The notes under the pieces were generated by a model. It was given only the letters and a program-made list of their open reading frames with translations. It was not told the origin of the DNA and did no database searches. A program made the position numbers and the translations under genes. From Euzebyales bacterium (GTDB lineage: Bacteria > Actinomycetota > Nitriliruptoria > Euzebyales > JAHELV01), in the NCBI GenBank assembly GCA_036374135.1, contig DASUUK010000081.1:1-36708 (forward strand): a stretch of 36,708 nt of DNA, written 5' to 3'. Position 1 is the first letter of the stretch, and every line of letters starts with the position of its first letter. Shown piece after piece: positions 8,054 through 16,764 of the stretch.

Positions 8054-10171
8054 ATGGACACAGCAGCCACCAACCGCCGCGCCGACGAGCTGTTGGCGCG
8101 CATCGTCGGCGACCGTGCGCCGTTTCGGACCGGGCAACGCGAAGCGATCGCCGCACTGGTCGACGAGCGCCGGCGGGTGCTGCTGGTCCAGCGCACAGGG
8201 TGGGGCAAGAGCGCGGTCTACTTCATCGCAACCCGTCTGCTACGGGACGCCGGTGCCGGCCCGACGTTGCTGATCTCTCCCCTGCTCGCGCTCATGCGCA
8301 ACCAGATCGACATGGCCGAGCGCGCGGGCGTGCGCGCCGCGACGATCAACAGCGCCAACGTCGATCAGTGGACCGACATCGACGTGCGATTGCGCGATGA
8401 CCGGATCGACCTCCTGCTCGTCTCACCCGAGCGGCTGAACAACCCCAGGTTCCGCGACCAGCTCGATGAGATCGTGGCTCCGCGGACCGGCCTACTCGTC
8501 ATCGACGAGGCCCACTGCATCAGCGACTGGGGTCACGACTTCCGGCCCGATTACCGCCGTGTGCGGACGCTGTTGCGGCGCCTGCCCGACGACCTGCCCG
8601 TGCTCGGCAGCACGGCGACCGCGAACGACCGGGTGATCGCTGACGTCGGCGCGCAGCTGGGCAGCGACCTGCTGGTGCTGCGCGGCACCCTGGACCGCGA
8701 GAGCCTCGCACTGCAGACCATCGTGCTCGGCGACCCCGCCGCGCGCCTGGCGTGGCTGGCCGAGCACGTCCCCACCCTGGACGGCTCGGGCATTGTCTAC
8801 TGCCTGACCATCAGCGATGTCGAACGGGTCTCGACCTGGCTGCGCGATCACGGGATCGATGCCGAGGCGTACTCGGGCTCGACCGACCCCGTCGAGCGGG
8901 AGGCGATCGAGTCGCGGTTGTCGTCCAACGACGTGAAGGTCGTCGTGGCCACGTCCGCACTGGGCATGGGCTACGACAAGCCGGACCTGACCTTCGTCAT
9001 CCACTACCAGTCCCCCGGCTCACCCATCGCCTACTACCAGCAGGTCGGCCGGGCCGGGCGCGGCGTCCATCGGGCGGTCAGTGTGCTGCTGTGCGGCCAC
9101 GAGGACGTCGACATCCAGGACTGGTTCATCTCCACGGCGTTCCCGCCGCGCGAGCAGGCCGAGCGCGTGGTCGAGCACCTGGCGGCGGCCGGGGGTCCGG
9201 TGACACTCGACGAACTGCAGTCGGCCGTCAACATCGGCTATTCACGGCTCACGGCCATGCTGAAGGTCCTCGACGTCGAGGGCGCGGTGGAGCAGGCAGG
9301 CTCGACGACCAAGTGGCAGCGCACCGACCAGCCGTGGAGCTACGACGAGGCGCGCGTCGCCCATGTCACAGCGATGCGCCGCCGCGAACAGCAGGCGATG
9401 CGCGACTACGCGACCACAGACCGCTGCCTCATGGCGTTCCTGCGTTCCCAACTGGACGACCTCGAGGTCGCTGACTGCGGACGGTGCGCCAACTGCGCCG
9501 GCCCACCCCTGCCCGAGACGTTCCGACCCGAGGTCGCCCACGAGGCATCCCGCCACCTGCGGCGCGAGGTGCTGCAGCTCACACCCCGCAAGCAGTGGCC
9601 GCGGGGCCTCCGGTCGCACCACGGCGACGACGGCATCGACCAGCCCGATCGCACGGCGTACCGCGGGTGGATCGGCGACGACCAGCGCCTCGAACCCGGG
9701 CGGGTCCTGTGCCGCTGGGGGCGCGCCGGATGGGGTCCGCTCGTCGAACAGGGATACCTGCGCCACGACCGGTTCGACGACCGGCTGATCCTCGCGTCGG
9801 TCGAACTGATCCGCGACCAATGGCAACCCGAGCCCGCGCCCACCTGGGTCACGTGGGTCCCCTCGCAGCGACGCGCCACGCTGATCGCCGATCTCGCCCA
9901 CCGCATCGCCGAGCGACTGGACCTGCCGGCCGTCGACGCGGTCGCGATCCGCGCGGCGACGCCGTCGCAGCGCGGCATGCACAACAGCGTGCAGCAGGCC
10001 GCGAACGCACTGGCTGCGTACGCGGTCAGCGCCACGATGCCGTCCGGACCCGTGCTCCTCGTCGACGCCCTCGTGCACTCGCAGTGGACGTTGACCGTGA
10101 TCGGCATGCTGCTGCGGGACGCCGGCGCCGCGGCCGTCCACCCCTTCGCACTGGCGACGTCGGCCCAGTGA
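8054..10171 (+). CDS. recQ: RecQ family ATP-dependent DNA helicase with C-terminal phosphoribosyltransferase-like domain
   Basis: A 705-residue superfamily 2 helicase that unwinds DNA 3'-5' in repair and recombination. Walker A is GWGKS (near 49-53), the DEAH box is residues 151-154 in DEAHCISDWGHDFRPDY, and motif VI is QQVGRAGRG. The zinc site is complete: C458, C475, C478 and C481 (CGRCANC). A winged-helix segment follows. Instead of an HRDC domain the tail (about 560-705) ends in a PRTase-like unit with NSVQQAANAL and VLLVDALVHSQWTLT, an arrangement known in actinobacterial RecQ proteins. The second Asp of the usual VDD PRPP motif is Ala here, so the tail is probably not an active transferase. 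The ATG at 8054 fits the domain start and follows a leaderless-type promoter. It converges on the MFS gene. Confidence 0.93.
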   Translation: MDTAATNRRADELLARIVGDRAPFRTGQREAIAALVDERRRVLLVQRTGWGKSAVYFIATRLLRDAGAGPTLLISPLLALMRNQIDMAERAGVRAATINSANVDQWTDIDVRLRDDRIDLLLVSPERLNNPRFRDQLDEIVAPRTGLLVIDEAHCISDWGHDFRPDYRRVRTLLRRLPDDLPVLGSTATANDRVIADVGAQLGSDLLVLRGTLDRESLALQTIVLGDPAARLAWLAEHVPTLDGSGIVYCLTISDVERVSTWLRDHGIDAEAYSGSTDPVEREAIESRLSSNDVKVVVATSALGMGYDKPDLTFVIHYQSPGSPIAYYQQVGRAGRGVHRAVSVLLCGHEDVDIQDWFISTAFPPREQAERVVEHLAAAGGPVTLDELQSAVNIGYSRLTAMLKVLDVEGAVEQAGSTTKWQRTDQPWSYDEARVAHVTAMRRREQQAMRDYATTDRCLMAFLRSQLDDLEVADCGRCANCAGPPLPETFRPEVAHEASRHLRREVLQLTPRKQWPRGLRSHHGDDGIDQPDRTAYRGWIGDDQRLEPGRVLCRWGRAGWGPLVEQGYLRHDRFDDRLILASVELIRDQWQPEPAPTWVTWVPSQRRATLIADLAHRIAERLDLPAVDAVAIRAATPSQRGMHNSVQQAANALAAYAVSATMPSGPVLLVDALVHSQWTLTVIGMLLRDAGAAAVHPFALATSAQ

Positions 10172-10301
10172 CGGTCGGACGTCGCTGTACGGGTTGCTGC
10201 GGCGCCGCACCGGCCGGTGACGCGAATGGGTGGCACCACACGAGCACGGTCCACGCGCGGTCGGGATCGATGTCGGCGCCACGAGGGACGCGGTGGTTCG
10301 A

Positions 10302-10335
10302 CGAGCCCCCGTTGCCCTTCAGCGGTCGGGGCTCG
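10302..10335. terminator. Bidirectional hairpin between convergent recQ and MFS genes
   Basis: CGAGCCCC (10302-10309) and GGGGCTCG (10328-10335) are perfect inverted 8-mers around an 18-base loop whose ends can also pair (CCG/CGG). A separate 12-bp palindrome CACCGGCCGGTG lies at 10208-10219. The 215-base gap shows no coding signal. Confidence 0.5.
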
Positions 10336-10386
10336 ATCGATCGCAGACCGGGCCGCCGGCCTGGCTTCATCTGAGTCGCCCGACCA

Positions 10387-11709
10387 TTACGAGGTCTCCC
10401 CGTCGTGCCGGCTGCCACCGCCACCGTCCGTCGTCACGCCAGGACCGTCGGCCGTGACCGACCGGCGCACCGTCACGAGGATCCCCAGCGTGGCGGCGGT
10501 GGTGACGGTGAACATGGTCGGTGCCAGACCGACCCGGGCGCTGATCCACCCGAACGCCACCGCCAGCGGCAGGAGCCCGTACAGAGACGTGACGGCGAGG
10601 ACGGCGCCGCCCCGACCGGGGATGGCAGCCAGCGCCCGCGCACGGGCCAGCGGCCACACCGGTGCGATCGCGACCGCCAGCGGGACGACGACCGTGGTCT
10701 TCGCGACGATCCCGGGCACCACCAGCCACACGGGGTAGAGCACCAGATGCGCCATCGACGACGCGATGAGGATCGTCCTGGCGTCATGACGCTGCAACCA
10801 GCGGTCGACGAGCGCCAGCCCCACCAGCGACGCCGCGAGCTCCACCGCGGCGTGTACGGCGACCAGCGATTGCGACGCGCCGACGTCGCCGCCCAGCCAC
10901 ACCGGCTCGAACAGGGCGGGGATCTCGAGCAGCGCGTCGCCCAGCAGCGCGAGCAGCCACAGGCGCGCCTCGCGATCGCGCAGGACGACGCCGAGGTTCT
11001 CGCGGACCTGGCCGATCGACTGTCGCAGGGGTCCGAGCGCGTCGACCGCGGTGGGCGCGCCGACACCCGTGGCGGGGCCCGGCATGGGCGTCAGCGCCAG
11101 CAGCACCGCGTACCCCAGGATGGCCACGCCGCTGCCGACCAGCGCGATGCGCGTGTCGCCGCCGGCCCAGCCGACCACCGCCACCGCGGCGGGAGCCAAT
11201 AGCGCGCCGCCGGTGTCGAGCATGGTCTGGCGTGCGCCGATGCGTTCCTCCGCGCGCGGATGCATCTCCACCAGCAGCACATCGGTCGTGTGGGCCAGCG
11301 GGCCGGACGCGGCGCCCGCGACGACGAAGGCCAGCAGCAGCCAGCCATAGCTCGGCGCTCCCGCCACGAGCAGCAGCGACACGGCCCAGCCGAACGCACC
11401 CCACACCAGCAAGGGTCGTCGCCGCACGACGTCGATCGCGGCCGCCGTGAACGGCTCGACGACCGCCGCGACCCCGTACAGCGCCTGCAGGCACCACCCG
11501 ACCTGCGCGACCGTCAGCCCCCGTCGGCGACGCAACGTCGGCATGAGCACCAACGGCACACCGCTGGCCAACTCGTCGACGAAGCGGCCGAACAGCGCCA
11601 GCACGACCGTGCGGTCGTCCACGTCGTCACGGCGCGGGATCGCCCGCACACCCACCAGGCCCGCGATCGCGTGCCAGAGCCGACCGTGACCGGACAACTC
11701 GTCAAACAT
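10387..11709 (-). CDS. Major facilitator superfamily transporter
   Basis: A 440-residue polytopic membrane protein with about 11-12 hydrophobic segments and the short basic loops of the MFS fold. A GxxxDxxxRR-like loop is seen at AAAIDVVRRRPLLVWGAFG between the second and third segments. A second repeat-like half starts after a long cytoplasmic loop (near TAVDALGPLRQSIGQVREN, about residue 215). The N-terminal stretch (FDELSGHGRLWHAIAGLVGV) is an amphipathic lead-in. The ATG at 11709 has a strong GGGAGGATGAAGG just upstream. The substrate cannot be predicted; drug or metabolite export is the common role of such solitary actinobacterial MFS proteins. Confidence 0.85.
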   Translation of the reverse strand: MFDELSGHGRLWHAIAGLVGVRAIPRRDDVDDRTVVLALFGRFVDELASGVPLVLMPTLRRRRGLTVAQVGWCLQALYGVAAVVEPFTAAAIDVVRRRPLLVWGAFGWAVSLLLVAGAPSYGWLLLAFVVAGAASGPLAHTTDVLLVEMHPRAEERIGARQTMLDTGGALLAPAAVAVVGWAGGDTRIALVGSGVAILGYAVLLALTPMPGPATGVGAPTAVDALGPLRQSIGQVRENLGVVLRDREARLWLLALLGDALLEIPALFEPVWLGGDVGASQSLVAVHAAVELAASLVGLALVDRWLQRHDARTILIASSMAHLVLYPVWLVVPGIVAKTTVVVPLAVAIAPVWPLARARALAAIPGRGGAVLAVTSLYGLLPLAVAFGWISARVGLAPTMFTVTTAATLGILVTVRRSVTADGPGVTTDGGGGSRHDGETS

Positions 11710-11814
11710 CCTTCATCCTCCCGATCCCTCGTACACAGCGGGTTCGGGAGAACACGGCGGCGCGCGCGCCTGGGCCCGGTCGATGCCGGCCGACGCACGA
11801 CGCGCGGAGTCAGA

Positions 11815-12021
11815 TCACCTGGGGATGTGTTCGCGTGCCATCGCAACCTCGTGGTCCGTGCTGCACAGCATAGCCACCATGGGCGACCGACGACAGGCCT
11901 GCCTGGCCGCGAGCCCCGCCTCGAGCACCTCGGTGATCAACGGATACGTCACGTCGACCCGCGCATCCGGCGCGACGGCGCCCCGGCCCAGGATCGGTGT
12001 CACCAGCGGCGCGACGAGCAT
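11815..12021 (-). CDS. Possible small hypothetical protein
   Basis: A 68-residue frame with strongly GC-ending codons and a normal amino-acid mix (starts MLVAPLVTPILGRGAV). It lies in the otherwise empty stretch from 11710 to 12125, between the divergent MFS and AraC genes. No family is recognised. A longer antisense frame over the same bases is Arg-rich and looks like a shadow. It could be a short real gene, a remnant, or chance in a GC-rich region. The rest of the interval shows only promoter-like bases next to the AraC gene. Confidence 0.35.
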   Translation of the reverse strand: MLVAPLVTPILGRGAVAPDARVDVTYPLITEVLEAGLAARQACRRSPMVAMLCSTDHEVAMAREHIPR

Positions 12022-12112
12022 CGCGCCGTCCGATTCCCCCCAATGACCGAACCCCCGACGGCACCGCCCATCGGACCGCTGTCAGCTGCGGGATCCGCGG
12101 GAGCATGCCCCG

Positions 12113-12118
12113 TACAGT
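12113..12118 (+). promoter_or_regulatory. -10 box TACAGT of a probable leaderless araC-type promoter
   Basis: TACAGT is followed by 7 bases and an in-frame GTG at 12126. This decides the start chosen for the regulator, although later in-frame starts (ATG 12156; GTG 12198 preceded by GAAAGG) also exist. Confidence 0.4.
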
Positions 12119-12125
12119 GGCGGTC

Positions 12126-12659
12126 GTGCTCGGCTGCCGGGATGGGCGCCGAGACATGACGTGTACCGGTGTCGACCGGCTGCGAAAGGCGCGCACAGTG
12201 ACGCCCGGGCAACCCCGTGTCGCCGATGACCTGCTCGTGCACCTGCGCCGCGCGCGCGATCTGGCCGACCGCCGGTACGCCGAACCGCTCGATCTCGACG
12301 CGCTGGCGTCGGCGGCGGGCGTGTCCAGGTACCACTTCCTGCGCTGCTTCGCGTCGGTCTACGGCATCACGCCGGCGCGGTACCTGACCGAGCGGCGCAT
12401 CGAGCGCGCGCAGGACCTGTTGCGCGCGACCAACCTGACCGTGACCGAGATCTGCCACCTCGTCGGGTTCTCCAGCCTCGGGTCGTTCAGCTCGCGGTTC
12501 ACTGCGCTGGTCGGCATGCCGCCGTCGGCCTACCAGGCCAGCTACGCGGCGCGGGGCGTCCCGCCGATACCGGGGTGCTACATCTTCATGCACGGGCTCA
12601 GCGACCGCCTACGCGATCCCGCAACCCTGGAGAAGCAGTCCGACGACCCACGGTCCTAG
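12126..12659 (+). CDS. AraC family transcriptional regulator
   Basis: A DNA-binding protein of about 177 residues made almost only of the double helix-turn-helix of the AraC/XylS family. The first HTH is LDLDALASAAGVSRYHFLRCF, and the second includes VTEICHLVGFSSLGSFSSRF, the most conserved stretch of the family. It ends with the typical GMPPSAYQ. There is no sensor domain in front. The VOC gene starts 42 bases downstream on the same strand. AraC-VOC pairs of this kind are common in actinobacteria, so it probably controls that gene and itself. The start is uncertain: GTG 12126 is favoured by the -10 box, and GTG 12198 has a ribosome site. The inducer is unknown. Confidence 0.88.
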   Translation: MLGCRDGRRDMTCTGVDRLRKARTVTPGQPRVADDLLVHLRRARDLADRRYAEPLDLDALASAAGVSRYHFLRCFASVYGITPARYLTERRIERAQDLLRATNLTVTEICHLVGFSSLGSFSSRFTALVGMPPSAYQASYAARGVPPIPGCYIFMHGLSDRLRDPATLEKQSDDPRS

Positions 12660-12701
12660 GGTGCGCAGCACGACGTCACCGACCCCACAGGAGCAGCGGA
12701 C

Positions 12702-13130
12702 ATGATCACCCACGTATCACTGGTCACCCTCTGGGTGACCGACCAGGACGAGGCCAGGGACTTCTACGTCGACAAGCTCGGGTTCGTCGAACGGACCGAC
12801 GTCACGATGGGCGAAGGATTCCGCTGGCTCACCATCGCGCACCCCGACCATCCCGAGCTGGAGGTCACGCTCATGGTGCCGGGACCCCCGTTGAGCGACG
12901 AGATGGCGACCGCGGTCAGACGTGAGCTGGCCAACGGCAACATGGGCGGGTTCGGGCTCTCGACGGACGACTGCCACAAGACCTACGAGGCGCTGTCGGC
13001 ACAGGGTGTCGAGTTCGTCCAGGGGCCGGCCGACCGCCCGTACGGCATCGAGGCCGTCATGCGGGACAACTCGGGCAACTGGCTGGTGCTCGTGGAGCAT
13101 CGGGAGTTCTCACCGGGGGATTCCACCTAG
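12702..13130 (+). CDS. VOC superfamily protein (glyoxalase/bleomycin-resistance-like)
   Basis: A 142-residue protein with the paired beta-alpha-beta-beta-beta units of the vicinal oxygen chelate fold. Unit 1 runs from ITHVSLVTLWVTDQDEARDFYVDKLGF, a typical VOC opening with H4 as a possible metal ligand. Unit 2 ends in MRDNSGNWLVLVEH, where an acidic ligand usually sits. The family includes lyases, dioxygenases and drug-binding proteins, and the substrate here cannot be told. AGGAG sits 9 bases before the ATG. It is probably the target of the AraC-type regulator directly upstream. Confidence 0.9.
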   Translation: MITHVSLVTLWVTDQDEARDFYVDKLGFVERTDVTMGEGFRWLTIAHPDHPELEVTLMVPGPPLSDEMATAVRRELANGNMGGFGLSTDDCHKTYEALSAQGVEFVQGPADRPYGIEAVMRDNSGNWLVLVEHREFSPGDST

Positions 13131-13139
13131 CCGTTTCAC

Positions 13140-13164
13140 CCCGATCGTGACGGGCACGGTCGGG
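13140..13164 (+). terminator. Hairpin downstream of the VOC gene
   Basis: CCCGATCGTG and CACGGTCGGG pair at 9 of 10 positions around a 5-base loop (ACGGG), 10 bases after the VOC stop and before the membrane-protein gene. Confidence 0.5.
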
Positions 13165-13242
13165 CCACCGGAGCTGACGGATCACCCGTCGCTAGTGTGA
13201 CGGCCGTCGGGTCAGTGGTCGGCGACCTGGGAGGCGGCACGG

Positions 13243-15267
13243 GTGGACGGGGGCCAGGTGGGTGCCGACACGGCGACCGCCGGTCCGTCCGCACCGTCCC
13301 GCACCGATCAGGACCGGGCTGCCATCCGCGGTGAACCGACGGCGCGCGCCGGCCGCTCGCTGCGCCGACGCGCCCGTCCGCTGCTGCCCGCAGCGGTCGC
13401 GGGCGTCGTTGGCGCGCTTCCGGTGCTGCTGGTGCTCGGCGCGGTGCCGGGCCGCCGCCCGACGGTGCTCATCGATTGGATGTTCCGCGGGTTCACCGCG
13501 TGCGCGCTCGACGGCGGCGCGCTCAACCCCCTGATCATGACGTGCGGGCGCGCGGGCGTGCCGCTGGGCATGCACCAACTCGACGGGGGGCTGACCTATC
13601 CGCTCGGCGGGCTGCTCGTGCGCGCCGGGTTCGACGCCCTCGTGGCGTGGAAGATCGCGGTGGCGGTCCCACTGGTCGCTGGCTTCGCCGCGCTGTACTG
13701 GCTGGGACGCCGCCTGACCGGATCGGTGTGGATCGCCGGCGGCATGGTCGCCGTCCTCGCGCTGAACGGCACGTTGACGTCACGCACCTGGAACTGGTAC
13801 TGGAACACCGTCGCCGTCGTGCTGCTGCCGGTGCTGTTCGCCGCGCTGCACGTGCTGTACGTCCGTGCGTCCCTCGTGCGTGCGGGGCTGCGGCCACCAC
13901 GGATCCTGGTCGCGCCCGGGCTGGCGTGCGTGGCCGCCGCCGTCGTCATCGGCATCGAGTGGCAGTACGCCGCCATGTTCGCCGCCGCGATCACGTCGGC
14001 GGCCATCGTGATCCTCGTCCTGCAACGCGGCTGGGAGCGCGGGACACGGCTGCTGCTCCTCGGGCTCGGCGCGACCGGTGTGTGGTTGGTCGCCGCGCTG
14101 TTGCGGTGGCGCATGACGCTCGCGGGGATCACGTCGCAGACCGAGAACTTCCTGACGAACGCGATGAACGAGGGCGTCGACCTCGTCGCGCTCGTCGCCC
14201 CCGACGGGCGGGCATCGCTGCTCGGCGCGGCGCTGGATGGCCTGGGCATGGACGGCCTGCTCGCCGAGCGGCTGTCGGACGGGCCGATGTTGTGGGTCGC
14301 ACCGTACCTGGGCGTCGGTCTGCTCACGCTGCTGGCCGCACTGGCGTTCACCCGCGGCGACGCCACCGAAGGCGCCGGGCCACCGGGCGCGACCGACGAC
14401 CGCCGTCCCAGTGCCACGCGCCGGGGCCCCGGTGGCATCCAGGTCGGACGGCGCGAGTTCCTCGTGCTGCTGGGCGTCGTCGCCGCCGGCTCGCTGCTGT
14501 TGTCGCTCGGGCCGGAGTGGCACGTCGCCAGCGTCGCACTGCCCGACGCACACGTGATGTCCCCACTGCGCTGGCTGTGGACGTCGACGCCCATGCGGTG
14601 GATCCGCTATCCGTGGACCTTCAACGCACTGACCTTCCTGGCTCTGGTCCTCGGCGTCGGCGCCGTCCTGCCGCTGTCACCCCGCCCGACGGCACGCTCG
14701 CCGGTGGTGTGGGCGGTGGCCGCGCTGGCGGTGCTCGAGCTCGTCTCCCCACAGGTGCTGACGAGCATGGCGGACCCCGCACCATCGGTGCCGAACGCGC
14801 CGTCGCAGCTGACGACCGCCGACCCCGCGATCGCCACGTTCGAGGCCGACGAGCTCCCAGAGCTGCGGTGGGAGATGGCCGGCGCCGGGGGGCCCGTCAC
14901 GCTGCTGCCGTGGAGCAACACGTGGGTGGTCCCCTACCTGGGTCCCGCGTTCGGGATCGAGATGCGCAACGCGGGCATCGACCGCAACCTCGCACAGGTC
15001 GAGGCCGCGGCGCCGCAGACGCGGGCGCAGATCCGCCGGCAACGCGGTGGGATGGTCGAGGCGCTGTTCCAGGCCGGATGGACCGACGCGGTCGTGATCG
15101 TCGACTACCTGCCGCTGGCCGAGAACATCGCGCGGCACGCGTCAGGTGACCTGCTGGACATCGATCGCTACCACCTGCAGCGCAACGCACAGACCGTCCT
15201 CGAAGCGGACCGCCGGGGCTACTGCACCGAGCGCCACTCGTGGTTCTACGTGATCACCGACTGCTAG
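13243..15267 (+). CDS. Large polytopic membrane protein, GT-C/YfhO-like
   Basis: A 674-residue protein with a basic cytoplasmic head, about 10-12 hydrophobic segments from residue 45 to 500, and an extracytoplasmic C-terminal domain of about 170 residues ending in Cys. Two features suggest a GT-C-type glycosyltransferase or the YfhO family. The first loop carries an acidic residue after segment 1 and reads CGRAGVPLGMHQLDGGLTYP, like the nPhlggGxPl...YP loop of those proteins. A later segment reads PLRWLWTSTPMRWIRYPWTF. Such proteins move sugars from lipid carriers onto envelope molecules. This assignment is a pattern judgement; family membership is not proven. The GTG at 13243 has GGGAGG 8 bases upstream. 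The gene is single between two hairpin-flanked units and converges on the protease gene. Confidence 0.7.
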   Translation: MDGGQVGADTATAGPSAPSRTDQDRAAIRGEPTARAGRSLRRRARPLLPAAVAGVVGALPVLLVLGAVPGRRPTVLIDWMFRGFTACALDGGALNPLIMTCGRAGVPLGMHQLDGGLTYPLGGLLVRAGFDALVAWKIAVAVPLVAGFAALYWLGRRLTGSVWIAGGMVAVLALNGTLTSRTWNWYWNTVAVVLLPVLFAALHVLYVRASLVRAGLRPPRILVAPGLACVAAAVVIGIEWQYAAMFAAAITSAAIVILVLQRGWERGTRLLLLGLGATGVWLVAALLRWRMTLAGITSQTENFLTNAMNEGVDLVALVAPDGRASLLGAALDGLGMDGLLAERLSDGPMLWVAPYLGVGLLTLLAALAFTRGDATEGAGPPGATDDRRPSATRRGPGGIQVGRREFLVLLGVVAAGSLLLSLGPEWHVASVALPDAHVMSPLRWLWTSTPMRWIRYPWTFNALTFLALVLGVGAVLPLSPRPTARSPVVWAVAALAVLELVSPQVLTSMADPAPSVPNAPSQLTTADPAIATFEADELPELRWEMAGAGGPVTLLPWSNTWVVPYLGPAFGIEMRNAGIDRNLAQVEAAAPQTRAQIRRQRGGMVEALFQAGWTDAVVIVDYLPLAENIARHASGDLLDIDRYHLQRNAQTVLEADRRGYCTERHSWFYVITDC

Positions 15268-15354
15268 AGCGCAGCTTGCCGCCGCCGCGCATCGGCGCGT
15301 CGACCGCAGGCACACCGCCCAAGGGCGAGCGGACAGCAGCACCTCGGCAGGCCT

Positions 15355-16014
15355 TCACGCGCGCATGAGCAACGCCGTCGCGGCGGCCAGCGCGCCGAGC
15401 GAGACCGCGGCGAAGGCGAGCACCCACAGCACGGCTGGCACACGTGTCAGGCGCGCCAGTTGATCGGCGTCGGAGTCGCGCGCACCACCGCGTCGTCCCC
15501 GGCGCAGGTCCACCACCGACCGCACGCCTCCGAACAGCAGGAACCAGGCCAGCAGCGCCGCACAGGCCTCCTGGAAGGGCGGTGAGGCGTACGCCGTCAG
15601 ACCGACCAGGGCGGCTCCGGTCGCCACGACGGCCACGACGCCGAAGACGTTGCGCATCGTCACGAGCAGCGCGACCAGCAGCGCGACCGCCGTCCCCAGG
15701 ACGACCAGGTGCCGCCCGGCCGACACCAAGAGGGCCGCGGCGAGCCCCAGGACGCAGGGTGTGACGTAGCCTGCGAGCAGTGTCGCGACCATCCCCGGCC
15801 CATCGTCCCGGCCGCGCGACCGGGTGAGTCCCGACGCGTCCGCGTGGACGCGCACACCAGCGAGGCGGCGACCTGCCAGCAGCGCCACGGCGACGTGCCC
15901 GCCCTCGTGGGCGATGGTCACCACGGGTCGAAGCACCCGCCACGGTCGCGGCGACGCGACGAGCACCAGCGCACCGATGGCGGGCAGCCACGCCAGCACC
16001 GTCGCGTCGGTCAC
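15355..16014 (-). CDS. M50B-like membrane peptidase
   Basis: A roughly 219-residue membrane protein with six or so hydrophobic segments. HEGGH in TIAHEGGHVAVALLAGRRL is the zinc HExxH motif of site-2-type metalloproteases. The text that follows (HADASGLTRSRG, then GYVTPCVLG, MRNVFG, FLLFGGVRSVVDL and SDADQLARLT) matches the actinobacterial M50B-like family closely. The third metal ligand would come from a later helix. Members probably cleave membrane proteins, but their targets are mostly unknown. The GTG at 16014 overlaps the stop of the upstream acetyltransferase gene as GTGA; a GTG two codons earlier is also possible. Confidence 0.85.
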   Translation of the reverse strand: MTDATVLAWLPAIGALVLVASPRPWRVLRPVVTIAHEGGHVAVALLAGRRLAGVRVHADASGLTRSRGRDDGPGMVATLLAGYVTPCVLGLAAALLVSAGRHLVVLGTAVALLVALLVTMRNVFGVVAVVATGAALVGLTAYASPPFQEACAALLAWFLLFGGVRSVVDLRRGRRGGARDSDADQLARLTRVPAVLWVLAFAAVSLGALAAATALLMRA

Positions 16015-16523
16015 CGCCACCCCGCCTCGTCGGGCGCCGACACCGGACGAGGGTCGCCGCCGGGCCGCCGCTCCATCTGCTGGTGGGTCCCGGTGGCACT
16101 GTCGACGCGGAAACCCAGACGCTCGTACAGCGCCCGGGCACGGTCGTTCGACCGCAGCACCTGAAGGCGGACGGCCACACCAGCTTCATCGGCGTCGGCC
16201 AACAGGCGACCGATGAGTCGCCGACCGACGCCACGTTCCTGGAACGGCGACAGCAGTCCGATGGTGCCCAGATACCAGTGGTCGTCCCTGGACCACCATG
16301 CGAGGACGCCCGCGTCGACGCCATCAACGACGACGATCCGCGACCATGAGATGTCGTGGTGCTCGTCGAAGAAGGCCCGTTGCTCCGCCTCGCCGGTGCC
16401 GAACGCCTCGGTGACGTAGCTGCCCAGCGCGCGCCACTGCACGGACCACAGGAAGTCGTGGTCGCCTGGCCCGGCGGGCCGTAGGTCGATCACGGCTCCG
16501 ACATCACCGCCATCCAGACCCAA
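16011..16523 (-). CDS. GNAT family N-acetyltransferase
   Basis: A protein of about 160-170 residues with the GNAT acetyl-CoA site: the core beta-strand LGTIGLLSPFQERGVGRRLIGRLL holds the Q/RxxGxG/A pyrophosphate loop (ERGVGRRL). A typical C-terminal end follows, with VLRSNDRARALYERLGF. It should transfer an acetyl group to an amine of a small molecule or protein; the acceptor is unknown. The start is unclear: TTG at 16523 gives 170 residues, while GTG at 16493 starts directly at the domain (IDLRPAGPGDHDFL). It overlaps the membrane peptidase gene by 4 bases, so the two are co-expressed. Confidence 0.88.
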   Translation of the reverse strand: MGLDGGDVGAVIDLRPAGPGDHDFLWSVQWRALGSYVTEAFGTGEAEQRAFFDEHHDISWSRIVVVDGVDAGVLAWWSRDDHWYLGTIGLLSPFQERGVGRRLIGRLLADADEAGVAVRLQVLRSNDRARALYERLGFRVDSATGTHQQMERRPGGDPRPVSAPDEAGWR

Positions 16524-16535
16524 TCACGGTCCAAG

Positions 16536-16559
16536 GGTTGCTTCAGGTGCAACCGTTGC
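16536..16559. promoter_or_regulatory. Candidate operator palindromes in the leader of the dehydrogenase-ETF operon
   Basis: GGTTGC (16536-16541) and GCAACC (16549-16554) form an inverted repeat with a 7-base spacer. It overlaps a second one, GCAAC-C-GTTGC (16549-16559). A -10-like TATTCT follows near 16564. They lie in the 241-base gap between the divergent acetyltransferase and dehydrogenase genes. A regulator-binding role is only inferred; the rest of the gap shows no clear structure. Confidence 0.35.
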
Positions 16560-16764
16560 GCCATATTCTACGAATCAGCCGTGGCGGGTAGGCATCCGAA
16601 CGTCGACCTGATACCTTCCCGCCCATTCCAGACACCAGCGAGACCTGCATCTGCCATCAGCGACGCGACCCGAGATCCGGCCCGGGCCCAGCGGGCGCGG
16701 CCTGTCGTGTCCTGACGCCACAGGCGCAGCCGCGCCCGCGTGACGAGCGCGTGAAGGGAGCATC

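Noticed and set aside
11810-12196. A 128-codon minus-strand frame before the AraC gene
   Set aside because: Arg-rich composition; the shorter frame at 11815-12021 over the same bases has the better codon pattern.
16560-16764. Glycine or other riboswitch in the leader of the dehydrogenase operon
   Set aside because: No recognisable riboswitch core was found; only short palindromes near 16536-16559.
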